From NCBI RefSeq assembly GCF_000485595.1, contig NW_014577127.1, forward strand, positions 609,654 through 629,752: a DNA stretch of 20,099 nucleotides, written 5' to 3'. Below, one piece after another: positions 1-8,439 of this stretch. Below the pieces are notes generated by a model. That model was not told where the DNA came from. It ran no database searches and worked only from the letters and a program-made list of their open reading frames with translations. The stretch's first letter is position 1. Every line of letters starts with the position of its first letter. Origin of the DNA: Priapulus caudatus. Lineage: Eukaryota; Priapulida; Priapulimorpha; Priapulimorphida; Priapulidae. Made by a program: the position numbers and the translations under genes.

Positions 1-100
1 TAAAAAGTTAAAAATTGATAAAAATTCTATTCATCAATAGATGGCGGTGCGTACAGATTAACATCACGTATGTGTGAATCCATGGTGTTACACCCTTAAC

Positions 101-172
101 GGCGCAGTGGCATAATCGCTAAAACATCTGTCTCCTACACTGCGATTCCTGGTTCGAGTTCCAGCTGGGGAG
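101..172 (+). pseudogene. tRNA-Arg(CCT)-like relic (tRNA pseudogene or SINE head)
   Basis: A 71-72 base stretch lines up without gaps with the layout of a tRNA-Arg(CCT). The A-box-like segment is GGCGCAGTGG, the loop CTCCTAC would carry anticodon CCT, and GGTTCGAGTTCC is a near-perfect B box. A run of T follows at 177-181, as in a Pol III terminator. Several stems are broken: four of seven acceptor pairs, two of four D-stem pairs and about three of five T-stem pairs survive, counting one G-T pair. A working tRNA is therefore unlikely. The pyrimidine-rich tail (176-210) and a second partial match inside an intron near 4655 favour a tRNA-derived SINE over an isolated pseudogene. The family assignment rests on memory of the tRNA consensus, not a search. 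Confidence 0.55.
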
Positions 173-299
173 CTTATTTTTCCCTTTTTCCCTTTTCCCT
201 TTTACCTACCTATTTAGTATGTATTATTTACTTTTTAATTTTACTTTTTTACTTTTTAATGTTTTTTATCTTTTGAATTCTTATTATTTTTTACTGTTT

Positions 300-584
300 G
301 GGATGGGATGGGATGGCATGGCATGGGATGGCATGCGATGGGATGGGATGGGATGGCATGTGATGGGATGGGAAGGGATGCGATGGGATGGGATCGCATG
401 GCATGGCATGGCATGGCATGTGATGCGATGAGATGGGATGGGATGGGAAGGGATATGGGGTATGGGATGGGATGGGAAGGGATATGGGGTATGGGATGGG
501 ATGCGGTGCGATGGGATGGGATGGGATGGCATGGAATGAGATGGATGAATGGATGGATGCATGGATGCATGGATAGATAGATAG
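300..584. repeat. ATGGG-type pentanucleotide satellite
   Basis: Variants of the pentamer ATGGG (GGGATGGGATGGCATGGCAT and similar) run for about 285 bases and grade into ATGG and then GATA at the right end. Between 445 and about 502 a 29-base higher-order unit containing GGGAAGGGATATGGGGTATG is present twice in tandem. Because the pentamer and its variants contain no stop codon in several frames, both strands show long spurious open frames rich in Gly-Met-Trp or Ser-His-Pro-Ile. These are not genes. Confidence 0.95.
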
Positions 585-727
585 TTACATTTTTTGTGGG
601 TATTTTCCTTTCAACCAAGTGGTCACCAACTGAGTAACGCCACTGATTTCCCCGAGCAACGCCGGGTATCCCGCTAGTATACCATACAATCGCAATCTCG
701 CCCTAATATTTGCTTATTTTGTCTCAG

Positions 728-863
728 ATGTGCGGTTCGAATGACATGGGCAACGATCCAGAGCTTGGTCTAGCTACGCTACGGACATTTCTACAGCGAG
801 AGATTTCTACCAACTGTTCAGATAAAGATGGTAGACAGCCATTGTTTTGGGCCGCATGCGCAG
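728..863 (+). CDS. ankyrin gene, first exon in view
   Basis: The acceptor TTTTGTCTCAG ends at 727 and the donor is CAG|GTATCT at 864. It encodes residues 1-45 plus one base of codon 46 and ends inside repeat 1 (DGRQPLFWAACA). The ATG lies immediately after the acceptor, so either translation starts at the first base of this exon or this is an internal exon with upstream exons outside the window. The segment LGLATLRTFLQREIS before repeat 1 resembles the inner-helix end of an earlier repeat, which favours the second reading. Confidence 0.85.
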
Positions 864-3800
864 GTATCTCTAATAACAGCCGAATTCATAAATCTTCGAA
901 ATATTGCAAACTGATATAATTAAACTGTGCAAAAATAAATCAATAAAACTCCTAACTTGAAAAACACATATGATCAAGAATATTTGGCACCAGACACACA
1001 GACAGACACCACATATAATGTCCGTAATTCACCTATAATCAGGTTTTTATCATCGTTTTCCTTTTCTTCCTTTTTTCGTTGTCCTTTTAAATTTCTGCTC
1101 CATCCGACAGCATCAAGCGTCTGTACGTCTCACCTACACATCTCCGCTCACCTGAAATTTTTCTATTTACACCATTATTACGTTATTAGAGTATCCCTTT
1201 ATCGGGATTCTCTTATCCACAGCTCCAACCGTGCGAGAAATTTAATTAATTTTCAAACAGTTGGCTTAAAAGGTTTTACAAAGCGAGCTCTCATGTACAG
1301 TTCAGTTCGTCTCAGCAACAAAACACTATTTGTAACAGATTTTCCCTTTGTATATAGTTATTTTTAGGTTGTCGAATCCAGTAATATGAACACTGCATCG
1401 TAGCAAATCTATACCTCTGAGTATTTTTCGTAATTTTTATGAAAGTCATCGAATTTTAATTGGCATGGGAACGTGCAGCGTGCGCGTAGGGAGTTGTTGA
1501 CGCTGGCTCTTATACCTGTCTGCAGGTTCCAGTGATGCCTGTGAGATGCTGGTTAACTTTGGCGCGGATACGCATGCGACGGATAAGGAAGGATTGGCGG
1601 GTACGTCGTTTTTGTGCATATATGTGTGACAGCTGCACGGTTCGCGTGCACGCTTGTTTATTTTAATCACGTCTGGCGTGTTTTTTCGACGTTTATTATG
1701 GATCGGTTTTCCTATTTAGGGAAGGGATGCTACATGTTCGTTACGTGAGGTTACTCCGATCATGGACATGTGAAATATCGATCACTGCTGTACGCAAAAT
1801 TCCTCGATAAAAAAGAAACATATCTCATCAAAAATAATTACTCGGGAAAAGTCTCGTGCTAAGTGAGCGCGCACGCAGCATCGTATCTTTCCTAGATTGT
1901 TCTCAAAGCTATTTAATTACGTTTGTAGTTTCATCGTCACGCGCGTCGAAGCTCTTCTCAGAATTGACGTTCGAAGATCGGCGCTTTGCACTAAAAGAAT
2001 ACTCGTAGTTAATCCTCTACTTTATTATTACAGCGTTGCACATCACATGCAGCCTCGGCCACCAGGACTGCGCCCAGGTGCTACTAGATAAGGGCAATGC
2101 AGACGTCGACTCGTTAGATCACACCGGCAAGTCGCCACTCTTCCACGCCGCGATGCATGATCACCCGCATTGCGTCAATATGCTGCTGGAGCACCTCGCC
2201 AACCCGAACTTGAGGGACAGCGATGGCAGAAGGTACACAACACACCCCTAACACACACACCACAGCACAAACATCACACACACACACACCACACACACAC
2301 GACACACACACAACACACACACACACACAACACACTCAACTCACACATCACACACAAATACCACACAGCACACCCACACACAACACACACACACTCTCAC
2401 ACACAAAAAACACACACACACACACACAAGCACAACACACCAACAACACACACCAAACAGCACACCACATATTATATATATATCATTCATTATATAATAA
2501 TATATATACTTAATATATAGTATCAGGGCGTTAATAGATGACATATACTTTAATTATAATATATACTAATATTATATAAGAGAGAGAGAGAACGGAGAGA
2601 GAGTGAGGAGATCAGATAGAGAGAGGGACGAGGAGAGAAAGATCCCCGGAGAGAGACCGAGAGCCGAGAGAGAAAGAGAGACGAGAACAAGAGAAAAAGA
2701 CGAGCAAGAGAGGAAGAGAGAGACGAGAGAGGTCTATATGATAATATAGATAGATGTAATGGAATGGATGGATGATATCGAAACGCCACGGACGTAATAA
2801 GGACAGACAGGACAGACAGGACAAACAGACAGACAGCCCAAAGGACAGATCAGACAGCACGATCAGGGGGGCCACAGACGACAAACGGATAGATTATAGA
2901 TCGTGATAGTATTAGATATTGGGTTAGATAGATGACCTAGCACTAGATAGCGATAGATAGTTTTTTTTCTTTTTGATAGATAGAATAATGAGCAATGGCA
3001 TGAATCAGATAAATAATAAACTAAATAGTTAGATGAGATAGATCAGATATATTAATCTATCTATTACGATAGATAGATGAGGATAGATAGATATTATTAT
3101 CACGAATATAGGATAGATGAAAGCATAGATAGTAGATAAGATATGAAGAATAGATAGATAGATTAGGTAGCATAGATAGATTAGATTAGACAGATAGACC
3201 TTAGATAGCTAGACTAGATAGGATAGTATAGGTAGATAGATAGGTAGTAATAGATAGGATAGTAGCATAGGATAGTATAGATAGTAGTAGATAGTAGATA
3301 GATAGATGATAGCTAGATAGATAATAGACTAGATTAGATTAGATAAGATAGATAGATAGATAGGATAGATAGATAGATGATAGATAGTTATATAGGATTA
3401 ATGAAGATAGATTAGATTAGATAGATAAAATAATATAATAGATAGATCAGATAGATTTACGATAGATAGATAGATAATAAGATAGATAGATAGATAGATT
3501 AGTAGATAGATAGATAAGATAAATAGATAGTAGATAGATAGATAATAGATAGATAGATAGATAGACCTAGATAGTAGATAGACTATAGATAGATAAAATA
3601 ATAATATTACTTTGATACTTTGATTGTTTCGATATGGGTTAAGGCACAAAACACGGCTCTGTCGCAATCATCGAGCGGCTTCTGTTGAAAAGCGCACGGC
3701 GGGTTTTGGCGCATCTGCTTGCACTCTTTATCCAACAACAAACCCTATATATTACTATACTATATATATATACTATTATATATATACGGATTTTGGGAAA

Positions 3801-5500
3801 GTATGCAACCCAAGCAAAACTTCCCCGCCTATATATTCTATTATATGAACTCATAATATAGTGTATATTACATTAATATACTATAATATAACCATAATAT
3901 TATCACTAATATCTTATCAATTATATGTATAAATATAATATTTAAATAATAATTTTTATTAATATTTATAATTAAATAATTTTTGCTTGAACATTTATAC
4001 ATGTGTTTTGCATATCTTGGCATCTACGTGTACGTTTCTACTTGTACTTCGATTACGAAAAATCAGTTGCGTTCATGTTGCAGCGCCGCGCACTATGTCG
4101 CATCGCGGGGAATCTTGTCATGTCTGCAGTTACTACACGAGAATAAGATCGATCTGATGATGCAAGACAAGAACCTAGAAACACCTCTGCATTACGCCAT
4201 GCAAGCCGATCGGATAGGTGCGGAAACTGCATGTTACATAAATATTTTTTAAATAAACTGCACTGATCATTTTAAGGTAACTGTGTAGATGGGCTCCGTA
4301 CGTGGTTCATCATGTCGCAGTGAGATGAATTTTTGGCATCAGTGTAGTAATTATAAGAGCATTAAATTGGGAAAATACGCAAACTCCGTTTCTGTTGTTA
4401 ATGCGGATTTCCCTAAATTTCAGATATTGTACAGTTCTTATTCAACGCAAACAAGAAAACGATTACTAGGGATGTCAACCGAGGCAATATGCATGGGAGA
4501 ACGTGTCTTCATCTGGCAGTTAAAAACGACAACTTGGAAATGTGTCAACTATTGCTAGAGAAAAAGGCATTTGTTAACCCCCTTTGGCGAAATAGAGTAT
4601 GTGCGTTTTTGTTAATATTTAATTATTAATTATACACTTGACCTGTGGTTAACACTGGGGAGCTTTTACCTCTTTTTACCACTACAATTAAAAAAAGAAA
4701 GGAAGAACACAATTTTAACAAATATTAAAGAAATAATTTGCCATGTATATAGAGGAAGTGGCATTATTTAACTTCTAATTTCACGTCGGTCTTTGTTTTA
4801 GAGAAACTACATAACACCGTTTGACATGGCAATCATGAAGGGACACAAGGAGATCGCCGACTTTCTTAAGAGCAAGGGCGGCCGCACGGGAAGCTTCGTC
4901 AGTGACAAGGCAGCTCGCATAATCGTGAATTCATTGCGCATGGTCATTTACAAGCTACGGAGAAAGTGCCGAGATAGTAACATGTCCTTCTGCTCGAGTC
5001 CTCGTGCTCCTAGTCAGATATCGCGGCGCTCGGAGGTGTTCAGCCTACAGCCCGGCTCACGGCTCTCCGGTCTTCTGCACAAAGCTCTCAGCATGCAAGG
5101 TAGCGCCGGCTCAGGCCACACCGAGCTCAGTAAGACCACATCGCTGCAGCCGCCAACTCTCGACTACAGCTCGCAGCCATCGTCGAAGCAGCACTCCCCG
5201 TCCGGAAAGAAACCCCCCAAAATGTACCAGCTCGACGCGAATCCGGTGCTCTCACTAAAATCGCCGTATAGAGGCGTTAAGATGCGGACGCCCACGGACG
5301 TGAGAGATCGACTCCGAGCGGAGGCGGGCAAATACACGCTGTCCGAAACTAAGTCGCCAGCGCATAGCATTCACGCCAAGGCCGACAGTGTGACGAATTC
5401 GGGCCGCAGCGGCGTCCGTGGTGCGGACAGCGAAAGGCCAGGCCATGCTGTCGTCGAACGCTTGGGATCTCTGAAGAAAAAAGTCATGGGCGAAACTTAG
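728..5500 (+). CDS. multi-ankyrin-repeat protein, six exons, 471 residues from first Met in view
   Basis: Joining 728-863, 1526-1600, 2034-2232, 4084-4217, 4424-4596 and 4802-5500 gives 1416 bases, an unbroken frame of 471 codons plus TAG. All introns are GT...AG and codon phases agree at all five junctions, which is strong evidence for a real gene. About seven ankyrin repeats can be read: residues 32-64, 65-97, 99-130, 132-164, 165-198, 201-235 and 240-266, with typical signatures such as TPLHYA and GRTCLHLAV. A basic helix follows at about 275-294 (KAARIIVNSLRMVIYKLRRK), resembling a degenerate IQ motif that lacks the Gln. The remaining tail is rich in Ser, Pro, Lys and Arg. No signal peptide or membrane segment is visible, so a cytoplasmic scaffold or adaptor is likely. 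Repeats followed by an IQ-like helix recall inversin-type proteins, but I cannot assign the family. Met728 may be internal, because a splice acceptor precedes it and the residues before repeat 1 look like the end of another repeat. Confidence 0.9.
864..1525 (+). other. intron 1 of the ankyrin gene
   Basis: 662 bases of AT-rich intron with donor GTATCT and acceptor TATACCTGTCTGCAG. It contains one 136-codon open frame (957-1367) with no recognisable domain and unremarkable composition, which I regard as chance. No repeat or RNA gene is apparent. Confidence 0.8.
1526..1600 (+). CDS. ankyrin gene, second exon
   Basis: 75 bases with acceptor CTGTCTGCAG and donor GCGG|GTACGT. It contributes the last two bases of codon 46, residues 47-70 and the first base of codon 71. 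It carries the end of repeat 1 (CEMLVNFGADTHATD) and the start of repeat 2 (KEGLA). The split codons give Gly46 and Ala71, both normal ankyrin residues at those positions. It is too small to be seen as a gene on its own. Confidence 0.88.
1601..2033 (+). other. intron 2 of the ankyrin gene
   Basis: 433 bases with donor GTACGT and acceptor CTTTATTATTACAG. I see no repeat, RNA gene or additional exon in it. Confidence 0.8.
2034..2232 (+). CDS. ankyrin gene, third exon
   Basis: 199 bases. It completes codon 71 and encodes residues 72-136 plus two bases of codon 137. It contains most of repeat 2 (LHITCSLGHQDCAQVLLDKG) and all of repeat 3 (TGKSPLFHAAMHDHPHCVNM onward, ending in LANPNLRDSDGR). The donor AAG|GTACAC departs from the usual GTRAGT and passes directly into a 230-base CA repeat. 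Confidence 0.9.
2236..2466. repeat. CA dinucleotide repeat, imperfect
   Basis: About 230 bases of (CA)n with many single-base interruptions. It starts within three bases of the exon 3 donor. The long His/Thr open frames on the plus strand and Cys/Val frames on the minus strand are translation artefacts of the repeat. Confidence 0.97.
2467..2576. other. AT-rich spacer
   Basis: A run of TATATA-type sequence between the CA and GA tracts of intron 3. No gene is seen. Confidence 0.6.
2577..2735. repeat. GA-rich polypurine tract
   Basis: About 160 bases of degenerate (GAGA)n on the plus strand (AGAGAGAGAGA, GAGAGAGTGAGG and similar). The strong purine bias on one strand makes a triplex-type structure possible. 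It lies in intron 3. Confidence 0.9.
2799..2850. repeat. GACA/GGACA short tandem repeat
   Basis: Units GGACAGACA and GACAGACAGACAG are repeated several times, with scattered further copies to about 2870. It lies directly upstream of the GATA tract in the same intron. Confidence 0.85.
2880..3600. repeat. GATA tetranucleotide repeat, about 0.7 kb, imperfect
   Basis: A long stretch dominated by GATAGATAGATA with frequent small interruptions, cleanest from about 3320 to 3600. It lies in intron 3. The Ser-Ile-Tyr-Leu open frames on the minus strand come from the repeat. Confidence 0.95.
3601..4083 (+). other. 3' part of intron 3
   Basis: Unique sequence at 3601-3735, then strongly AT-rich DNA with TATATA runs to about 3990, then unique sequence leading to the acceptor GCGTTCATGTTGCAG. 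I see no exon or RNA gene in it. Confidence 0.7.
4084..4217 (+). CDS. ankyrin gene, fourth exon
   Basis: 134 bases. It completes Ser137 and encodes residues 138-181 plus one base of codon 182. It holds repeat 4 (AAHYVASRGILSCLQLLHEN) and the first helix of repeat 5 (DKNLETPLHYAMQADRI). The donor is ATAG|GTGCGG. The intron that follows is 206 bases. Confidence 0.9.
4424..4596 (+). CDS. ankyrin gene, fifth exon
   Basis: 173 bases with acceptor CCCTAAATTTCAG. It completes Asp182 and encodes residues 183-239, ending in phase 0 at donor AGA|GTATGT. It contains the second half of repeat 5 (IVQFLFNANKK) and repeat 6 (HGRTCLHLAVKNDNLEMCQL onward). The longest open frame starting at 4289 is in the same phase here but runs back through the intron, so the true 5' edge is the acceptor. 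Confidence 0.9.
4649..4681 (+). repeat. possible truncated copy of the tRNA-derived repeat
   Basis: CTGGGGAGCTT followed by a T/C-rich tail (TTACCTCTTTTTACC) matches the 3' end and tail of the tRNA-Arg-like unit at 164-190. Upstream of it only CCTG and GGTT fragments of the B-box region can be recognised. It lies in intron 5 of the ankyrin gene. The match is short and could be chance. Confidence 0.25.
4802..5500 (+). CDS. ankyrin gene, last exon with stop
   Basis: The acceptor GTCTTTGTTTTAG ends at 4801. The exon encodes residues 240-471 and ends at TAG 5498-5500. Repeat 7 is RNYITPFDMAIMKGHKEIAD followed by FLKSKGG. The basic helix at residues 275-294 follows, then about 175 residues of low-complexity sequence with many Ser, Pro, Arg and Lys (for example SSPRAPSQISRRSE and SSQPSSKQHSPSGKKPPK), probably disordered and a plausible phosphorylation target. 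The exon is visibly more GC-rich than the introns around it. Minus-strand open frames here are shadows. Confidence 0.92.
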   Translation, partial: RNYITPFDMAIMKGHKEIADFLKSKGGRTGSFVSDKAARIIVNSLRMVIYKLRRKCRDSNMSFCSSPRAPSQISRRSEVFSLQPGSRLSGLLHKALSMQGSAGSGHTELSKTTSLQPPTLDYSSQPSSKQHSPSGKKPPKMYQLDANPVLSLKSPYRGVKMRTPTDVRDRLRAEAGKYTLSETKSPAHSIHAKADSVTNSGRSGVRGADSERPGHAVVERLGSLKKKVMGET

Positions 5501-5722
5501 GCTCGAACGTACGTGGTGTTCTCACCGGAGACCGCGTACAAGCGTGCGGGGACTCTCAAAGCCAGTGCAGGCGTGGTAGAGGAGGCCAGGGCAAGAGAAG
5601 GGAAATGCCGCCGAGCTGATAGTGCGACGCAGATAATTATAGAGAAGGGGCACACGCATTTCACTATCGAATCTCTTATTCTCTAGTGATACCGATAATC
5701 GTGTGGCCAAATTATAACATAC

Positions 5723-5723
<1 letters not shown>
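5501..5723 (+). other. probable 3' untranslated region of the ankyrin gene
   Basis: Unique sequence between the stop codon and the GT tract. I see no AATAAA here. The first canonical one downstream that I find is at 7083 (GGAAATAAAACAC), so the 3' UTR may run through the GT repeat, or a variant signal may be used. Confidence 0.4.
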
Positions 5724-5793
<70 letters not shown>

Positions 5794-6229
5794 GCTTGTG
5801 TGTGTGTGTGCATGTGCTGTGTGTGTGTGTGTCGTGTGTGTGTGTGTGTGTGAGTATATATATTAGTATATAGTATATGTATTGTGTGGTGTGTGTTGCT
5901 GCTGCGTGTGGTGTTTGGTGTGTGTGTGTGTGTGTGTGTGTTGGTGTGTGGAGCGATGTGTGTGTGTGTGTGTGTGTGTAGTCGTGCATGTGTGTGTGTG
6001 TGTGTGTGTTTGTGCTGTCTGTGTGTGGTGTGTGGCATGTGCTGTGTGCATGTGTGTGTTGTTGTGTGTGTTTGTGTTGTGTGTATGTGTGCGTGTGTGC
6101 GAACTGTTGTTTGCGTGTGTGCGTCGTGGTGCGCGTGTGCGCTGCGTGCTGCTGCGTCGTGTGCTGTTGGTTGTGTGTGTGTGTGTGTGTGTGTTGTGTG
6201 TGTGTGTGTGTGTGTTGTGTGTGTGTGTG
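5724..6229. repeat. GT dinucleotide repeat, about 0.5 kb
   Basis: A perfect (GT)n run of roughly 65 bases opens the tract, which becomes increasingly interrupted with TGTTGC, GTGCGT and GCTGC units. Open frames of Cys/Val on one strand and His/Thr on the other are artefacts. Confidence 0.97.
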
Positions 6230-6400
6230 ATCCTAGCAGGGCCCCCTCCCCCTCATCCGAAGTAGTGTTATTATTGCAGCTTAACGTCACTAGCATGTGA
6301 TCGGTGACACGACTGTGGTTTACCTGTTTAGTGGAGTCGATTGTATGCTCTCAAACATCAACTAGCATGTTATAAATATCCTAACGCCTGAACAGTGATG

Positions 6401-6492
6401 GCCTAGTATATCTTAATCGCACACAATTGTGTGCGCTACGCACGACGCACACTTCGCATGAGGCGTCCACACGCTATGCGATTACACTAGGC
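6401..6492. repeat. 92-bp foldback with imperfect terminal inverted repeats
   Basis: The left end reads GCCTAGT, six extra bases, then TAATCGCA. The right end is the reverse complement of GCCTAGTGTAATCGCA. Next to the left end is a perfect 18-base palindrome, CGCACACAATTGTGTGCG (6418-6435). This looks like a very small non-autonomous inverted-repeat element (MITE-like). No target-site duplication is evident. Confidence 0.45.
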
Positions 6493-7485
6493 AAGCACAT
6501 GCGTGCGCATGTTGTATGTTACAATTCTTTTGGAAACATAGACTTACCGTTTGATTTCCGCTAATTTGAAGCTTATTAATAATATATTATTGTTGAAAGA
6601 CAAATGTGATGAGGCGTCTCCGAATTACACTTGTATATGGCGTTTATTTTTAAAAAGTAATGAAAACATTATATATCCATTAATGACATACATAATATAA
6701 AGTTATGAATTTTGCCTTAATCACGTGAATATATGGCTGGTGTTGAATGTAATAATTTATATACTATGCTGCCCTCGTTTGTATGTAAGATTGCATTGCA
6801 TTGTATTGTATTGTAAAACGCTACGTTTGCAATAGCGGTTACACAAAAAGATATTGCGTGAATAGTTACCGTGATTATATGAAAGCGATTTACACAAATA
6901 CGTATAGGGAACATTGCTGTGCCAACGGGGGCCAGATTTAAGAACAGTGCGTTATATATGCACAATATCGTACTTACGCACGTTTATACGCAAGACAGGC
7001 GTTTAGGCTGGTATTCACAAATAGTGCGCGCGTGTGTACGCACAATAACTGCAGCTTTTGAACTTTATGCAGGCATACCGGAAATAAAACACTTAATAAT
7101 ATGTATTGCCACGTTTGCTATGAAAGGCAAATGAATATGAATTCGGTCCTAAAGTTGTATCATTTCCTGTTTCAAAATGCTCCAACAATATAATAAGCAT
7201 AGCCCCAGTTTTAATACTACATGTTTTCCCTATGAAGCCATAAAAGCTAAACTGTTATAATGAAATCATGTTGTTATTTTAAAGTTCTATTACTATATTT
7301 ACACACTTTAATTAATGAGACATTTAATCGTATGATTGTTTATAGGCTGAATATATTGTCCCGTACTTCTCGCGCAGCTTCTTGTTTTGCTCACACCACA
7401 TTCCTAGTTACATGTTAGGTTGCTAATCTCGATTGTTTAAGTAAACATTTTTATATTCTATGAAATATTACCCAGCCAAGCCAGT
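6493..7485. other. intergenic or 3' UTR sequence without a supported gene
   Basis: AT-rich unique DNA. AATAAA at 7083-7088 could be the polyadenylation signal of the ankyrin gene. Short open frames on either strand (up to 82 codons) show no recognisable domain. Confidence 0.5.
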
Positions 7486-7486
7486 T

Positions 7487-7529
7487 GATATTGACCCTAT
7501 ATTGGCAAAATTAATATTGGGTCAATATC
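7487..7529. repeat. short inverted repeat (17-bp arms)
   Basis: GATATTGACCCTATATT (7487-7503) pairs with AATATTGGGTCAATATC (7513-7529) with one mismatch and a nine-base loop. It could be a small hairpin or a remnant of an inverted-repeat element. Confidence 0.5.
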
Positions 7530-7885
7530 ACTAGGTCAGATTAGTGGATCCAAGTATAGCGCAGATTTATCAGATAATATGGAAGATTAAGTATTATACA
7601 GATAACATTGTATTATCTCATTAAGTATTCCCGCCTACAAGCTCGTTAAGGTATGACGAACTTCTCAAAATCTGTCGACATGTCCATTAATCTGGCAAAT
7701 ACATGGTAAGACATCGCTTGAAGGTACCGAATAGGTTCGAGAAGGATTATCAAAATAAATTATTTTTCGCTTTTGACGATTTTTTTGCGTCGGCGTTTAT
7801 TGCGCCGGCGAACGGTGATATCTGTCTCTAGTTCTCAGTTATATTTTCTAGCGAGCAATTATTGATCTAGGGAAAGTTACCTGAA

Positions 7886-7920
7886 CGCCGTTATCCGCCT
7901 CCGTATCCGCCTCCGGATCC
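7886..7920 (-). pseudogene. short inverted copy of the glycine-rich coding repeat
   Basis: On the minus strand this stretch contains CCGGAGGCGGATACGGAGG followed by CGGATAACGGCG. It matches the plus strand at about 11160-11197 over some 35 bases, with two or three small gaps. One minus-strand frame reads GSGGGYGGG. It is either a fragment duplicated in inverted orientation or an independent GGY-coding remnant. Confidence 0.4.
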
Positions 7921-7939
7921 ACACGCCTCCGTCGAATTA

Positions 7940-8129
7940 TAGAACTATTTTTTTGCTGTTATCCCAGTAACTCTTTGCCTTGGTCCTGTTACCGCTCATT
8001 ACTATAATAGGCTTAAACTTGTCGATGATATCGCTTTACAACCCTATACTTTTCGTCCCTGTTCTTACCCAGTATCTAGCTGGATTTGAGTATCGGGAGT
8101 TGTTGCAGCCACGTCTCCATTATCGTCAT
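7940..8129. other. unique sequence, no gene seen
   Basis: The open frame beginning at 7980 runs directly into the CA repeat and has no recognisable motif. Confidence 0.4.
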
Positions 8130-8177
8130 ACACGCGCACGCGTTCACACACATACACGCGCGCGCGCGCACACACGC

Positions 8178-8211
<34 letters not shown>

Positions 8212-8399
8212 CACACACACACCACAACTACACCACACACAAAACGAACCACACACACACACACACACACACACAACGACACACACACACACACACTCAC
8301 ACACACCCCACACACACACACACATACACACACACCACACACACACACACACACACGACACACACACACAGCACACACACTATACACACACACGACACA

Positions 8400-8436
<37 letters not shown>

Positions 8437-8437
8437 G
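8130..8437. repeat. CA dinucleotide repeat with CGCG-containing start
   Basis: About 300 bases, beginning with ACGCGCACGCG and CGCGCGCGCGCAC and continuing as imperfect (CA)n. The His/Thr and Cys/Val open frames across it are artefacts. Confidence 0.97.
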
Positions 8438-8439
8438 CG

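Noticed and set aside
219-618. Overlapping open frames of 70-120 codons on both strands
   Set aside because: They are translations of the ATGGG satellite (Gly-Met-Trp or Ser-His-Pro-Ile periodic peptides).
957-1367. 136-codon open frame on the plus strand
   Set aside because: It lies wholly within a well-supported intron, has no recognisable domain and an ordinary AT-rich composition.
5164-5446. Minus-strand open frames opposite the last ankyrin exon
   Set aside because: Shadows of the GC-rich coding strand; no independent support.
5712-6300. Long His/Thr and Cys/Val open frames, and similar ones at 8065-8492
   Set aside because: Direct consequence of CA/GT repeats, which have no stop codons in most frames.
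7790-7802. TCGGCGTTTATTG shared with 10693-10705
   Set aside because: A 13-base match without extension on either side, too short to claim a duplication.
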